A stretch of 64,000 nt of DNA from Paenibacillus sp. V4I3 (GTDB lineage Bacteria > Bacillota > Bacilli > Paenibacillales > NBRC-103111): NCBI RefSeq assembly GCF_030817215.1, contig NZ_JAUSZA010000001.1, positions 2,764,501 to 2,828,500 on the forward strand, read 5' to 3'. The position numbers and the translations under genes are program-made. Each line of letters begins with the position of its first letter. Position 1 is the first letter of the stretch. Shown piece after piece: positions 62,118-64,000 of the stretch. The notes under the pieces were generated by a model. That model saw only the letters and a list, made by a program, of their open reading frames with translations. It was not told the origin of the DNA and searched no databases.

Positions 62118-63002
62118 ATGGCTATGTCCCAGTCTGCGGTAATAGAAAATTCCCGGACAGCCGACCGTGTATCCAAATATCCGTTGAAAGATACGGTTCG
62201 TTTCTTGATTCTTCTCGTCGGCTCCATCGCCATGCTGTATCCGCTCCTCTGGATGATTACGATAGCGCTGAAAGGGAATGAAGAAATATTCAAGATACCG
62301 CCCGATTGGTACCCGAAGGAGTTTCATCTGGAAAACTTCGTCAAGGGAACGCAGACTATCAACTTCTGGAGGACGTTCGGCAACTCGATGTTCATCGCCG
62401 TCGCCAGCACGATTGGGCAAGTCGTCAGCTCGGTCCTCGTCGGATACGGAATCGGCAGGCTTCGTTTTCCGGGACGTAAAATGTGGTTTTCGTTCTTCGT
62501 TGGCAGCCTGATGCTGCCGGGCTTCGTAGGGCTCGTTCCGATCTTTCATCTGTTCACCTCGCTCGGCTGGTACAATACTTATCTTCCGCTGATTGTACCG
62601 GCATTTCTCGGCAATGCCACCTTTACGTTCTTGTTCATCCAATTCACGAGCACGATTCCGAAATCGTTCGACGAGGCATCCAAGATCGACGGGGCCGGAG
62701 ACTTCCAAATCCTTTGGTATGTGCTTGTTCCCATGTCGCTGCCAGTCATCGTCACCATGATTATCTTCGCCTTTAACGGAGCATGGAACCAATACCTGGA
62801 GCCACTCATCTATATTGCGGATCAAAGCAAATGGACGCTATCGGTAGCTCTTGCCTCCTATGCATCGAATTGGACGACGCAATGGAACTACTTCATGGCC
62901 GCAGATTTAATCTATATGCTGCCCATGATCATCATCTTTTTCCTTGGCCAAAAGTATTTTATGCAGGGTCTCGGGTCGGTCAATTCCGCCGGCTTGAAAT
63001 AA
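62118..63002 (+). CDS. Sugar ABC transporter permease, MalG/UgpE type
   Basis: I start at the ATG at 62118 with AGGGGGTG just upstream; a GTG at 62109 overlaps the preceding stop. The 294-residue protein has six hydrophobic segments and the EAA loop FDEASKIDGAGDFQILWYVLVP. It ends in GLGSVNSAGLK. No ATPase gene is visible within the window, so a shared MsmX-type ATPase, or one beyond the window, must energise transport. Confidence 0.93.
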   Translation: MAMSQSAVIENSRTADRVSKYPLKDTVRFLILLVGSIAMLYPLLWMITIALKGNEEIFKIPPDWYPKEFHLENFVKGTQTINFWRTFGNSMFIAVASTIGQVVSSVLVGYGIGRLRFPGRKMWFSFFVGSLMLPGFVGLVPIFHLFTSLGWYNTYLPLIVPAFLGNATFTFLFIQFTSTIPKSFDEASKIDGAGDFQILWYVLVPMSLPVIVTMIIFAFNGAWNQYLEPLIYIADQSKWTLSVALASYASNWTTQWNYFMAADLIYMLPMIIIFFLGQKYFMQGLGSVNSAGLK

Positions 63003-63025
63003 ATAATTCAAGGAGGTCCATAGAA

Positions 63026-64000
63026 ATGAAAGCGATTAAATTGGTGAGTCTGGCAGGAGCGTTAACTCTGGCATTGGGGACGGTGGTAGGTTGTTCGGAA
63101 AGCACGAGCTCAGGCGGAGGTGCGACCGCGCCGGCAGCTACATCCGGCAACAGCAGTAAAGCGACGTCCACGGAGGTCACGCTGATGACTTGGGAATCCC
63201 AAGCGATGAATGATAAGATCATGGCTTCGATGAAGAAGTTCGAGGAGCAGAATCCGGGCATCACCGTTAAGCTGCTTCCGGCACCGCTTCAAGATTACGG
63301 CATCAAAATCAACGGGATGATGGCAGCCAAACAGGCTCCTGATATTTTCATGACCGGCAACGACATGACGCTGCAAAACGGCGCGAAAGGCCTTCTTTAC
63401 GACTGGTCGGCCAAAGCAAGTTCGGATCAGGAGTATATGAATGGATTTTATCCGGGTGTCGTCGACAGTTGGAAATCAAATAACAAGCTTTACGGGTTGC
63501 CGGGCCTTCTAAATACGTATGGTGTTTTCTACAACAAAAAGCTGTTCAAAGATGCCGGGCTTCCAGAGCCGAAGCAGGGTTGGACGTATGATGAGTTTTT
63601 TGGCGCCATGGCCAAATTGACATCTAATAAAGGCGGCATTCAGCAGTATGGATATTATGGCCGACCTGATGCATTTAACGTATCGCTGTACTCGGTATCG
63701 GCCGGAGGCGCTCCTTTTACGGATTCGATCGTAAACCCGACGAAGGTGGAAGTGAGCCCGCAATTTATCGAGGGCGTGAAGAAGTATCAGAAGGCGATTG
63801 CCGACAAATCCATGATTCCGCCGACGTTCGACCAATCGGGCGTTATGGCGTCATTTAAGGACGGCAAAGTTGCGATGACGATGCAAGGGCAGTGGGTGGC
63901 AGACGACCTGATCCGCAATGCGCCGAACCTGGAATGGGGATATGCTCCTCAGCCTGTCGTGAAGACGCAATCGGAGATTTATGACGCCGTCGGTTGGTGC
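63026..64000 (+). CDS. Lipoprotein solute-binding protein of the GH125 operon (3' end outside window)
   Basis: The frame is open from an ATG behind AGGAGG to the window end, 325 codons. The N-terminus is a lipoprotein signal with VVGCSES (Cys23), followed by a Gly/Ser/Thr-rich linker and a family 1 binding fold: LMTWESQAMNDKIMASMKKF, APDIFMTGNDMT, YGLPGLLNTYGVFYNKKLFK and VAMTMQGQWV. It is 23 bases after the permease gene. By position it binds a mannoside or related oligosaccharide for the upstream permeases. Confidence 0.9.
   Translation, partial: MKAIKLVSLAGALTLALGTVVGCSESTSSGGGATAPAATSGNSSKATSTEVTLMTWESQAMNDKIMASMKKFEEQNPGITVKLLPAPLQDYGIKINGMMAAKQAPDIFMTGNDMTLQNGAKGLLYDWSAKASSDQEYMNGFYPGVVDSWKSNNKLYGLPGLLNTYGVFYNKKLFKDAGLPEPKQGWTYDEFFGAMAKLTSNKGGIQQYGYYGRPDAFNVSLYSVSAGGAPFTDSIVNPTKVEVSPQFIEGVKKYQKAIADKSMIPPTFDQSGVMASFKDGKVAMTMQGQWVADDLIRNAPNLEWGYAPQPVVKTQSEIYDAVGWC

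Noticed and set aside
1-64000. tRNA, rRNA and prophage genes
   Set aside because: No cloverleaf-type or rRNA-like stretches and no phage structural proteins were noticed by reading; a dedicated search was not possible here.

Overview
The window looks like a chromosomal segment from a low-to-mid GC Gram-positive bacterium of the Paenibacillus type. The reasons are strong AGGAGG-type ribosome binding sites, many T-tailed intrinsic terminators, lipoprotein-anchored sugar-binding proteins, YesM/YesN-type two-component pairs, LplB/YtcP-type sugar permeases, copper-amine-oxidase-type stalk domains, a FIMAH domain and a large plant-polysaccharide-degrading repertoire. The genus is inferred from gene content, not from a marker gene. 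Layout: 0-5.2 kb holds the 3' end of a very large secreted pectin enzyme (FN3 repeats, pectin methylesterase and pectate lyase in one chain). 5.4-19.3 kb is mostly ordinary chromosome: small membrane protein, YfbR nucleotidase, polysaccharide deacetylase, class I fumarase, a PhoR/PhoP-type pair with an 11-bp-phased PhoP-box-like array between the two genes, a MerR-methyltransferase fusion, a Gfo/Idh oxidoreductase, a divergent AraC/PhyH pair, and a GntR-abfA-small zinc-protein arabinose operon. 19.5-23.3 kb is a wrecked Tn7-like transposon: tnsA and tnsB overlap, tnsB runs into an IS6-family element, and the other side of that IS abuts Tn7-like end repeats. This is the scar expected of an IS6-mediated deletion that removed tnsC and later genes. 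23.4-35.2 kb is a glycan-uptake locus: YesM/YesN pair, solute-binding lipoprotein, GH2, two permeases and GH3. 35.4-45.3 kb is an accessory region: a small unknown gene whose terminator carries a group II intron, two IS110-family elements that each carry a structured 5' leader and a conserved roughly 300-nt noncoding tail inside a long inverted repeat (candidate guide RNAs), an orphan Tn7-like right end, an OYE reductase with a divergent MerR regulator, and several tiny membrane proteins and lipoproteins among copies of one intergenic repeat. 45.4-50.8 kb returns to chromosome: stalk-domain protein, NarL-type two-component pair, membrane-anchored MsrAB and DinB-like protein. 50.8-54.6 kb is decayed DNA: IS110 remnants, a probable transposase fragment, a broken SDR gene and a small gene frameshifted in an AT dinucleotide tract. 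54.6-64 kb is a second polysaccharide locus: alginate-lyase-family protein, orphan Imm7-type gene, a frameshifted GntR/LacI regulator, GH125 mannosidase, two sugar permeases and a binding protein cut by the window end. Overall, two regulated uptake-and-hydrolysis cassettes and two large secreted lyases point to growth on pectin, arabinan, beta-glucan or galactan and mannose- or uronate-containing glycans. No tRNA, rRNA, CRISPR array or convincing metabolite riboswitch was seen.
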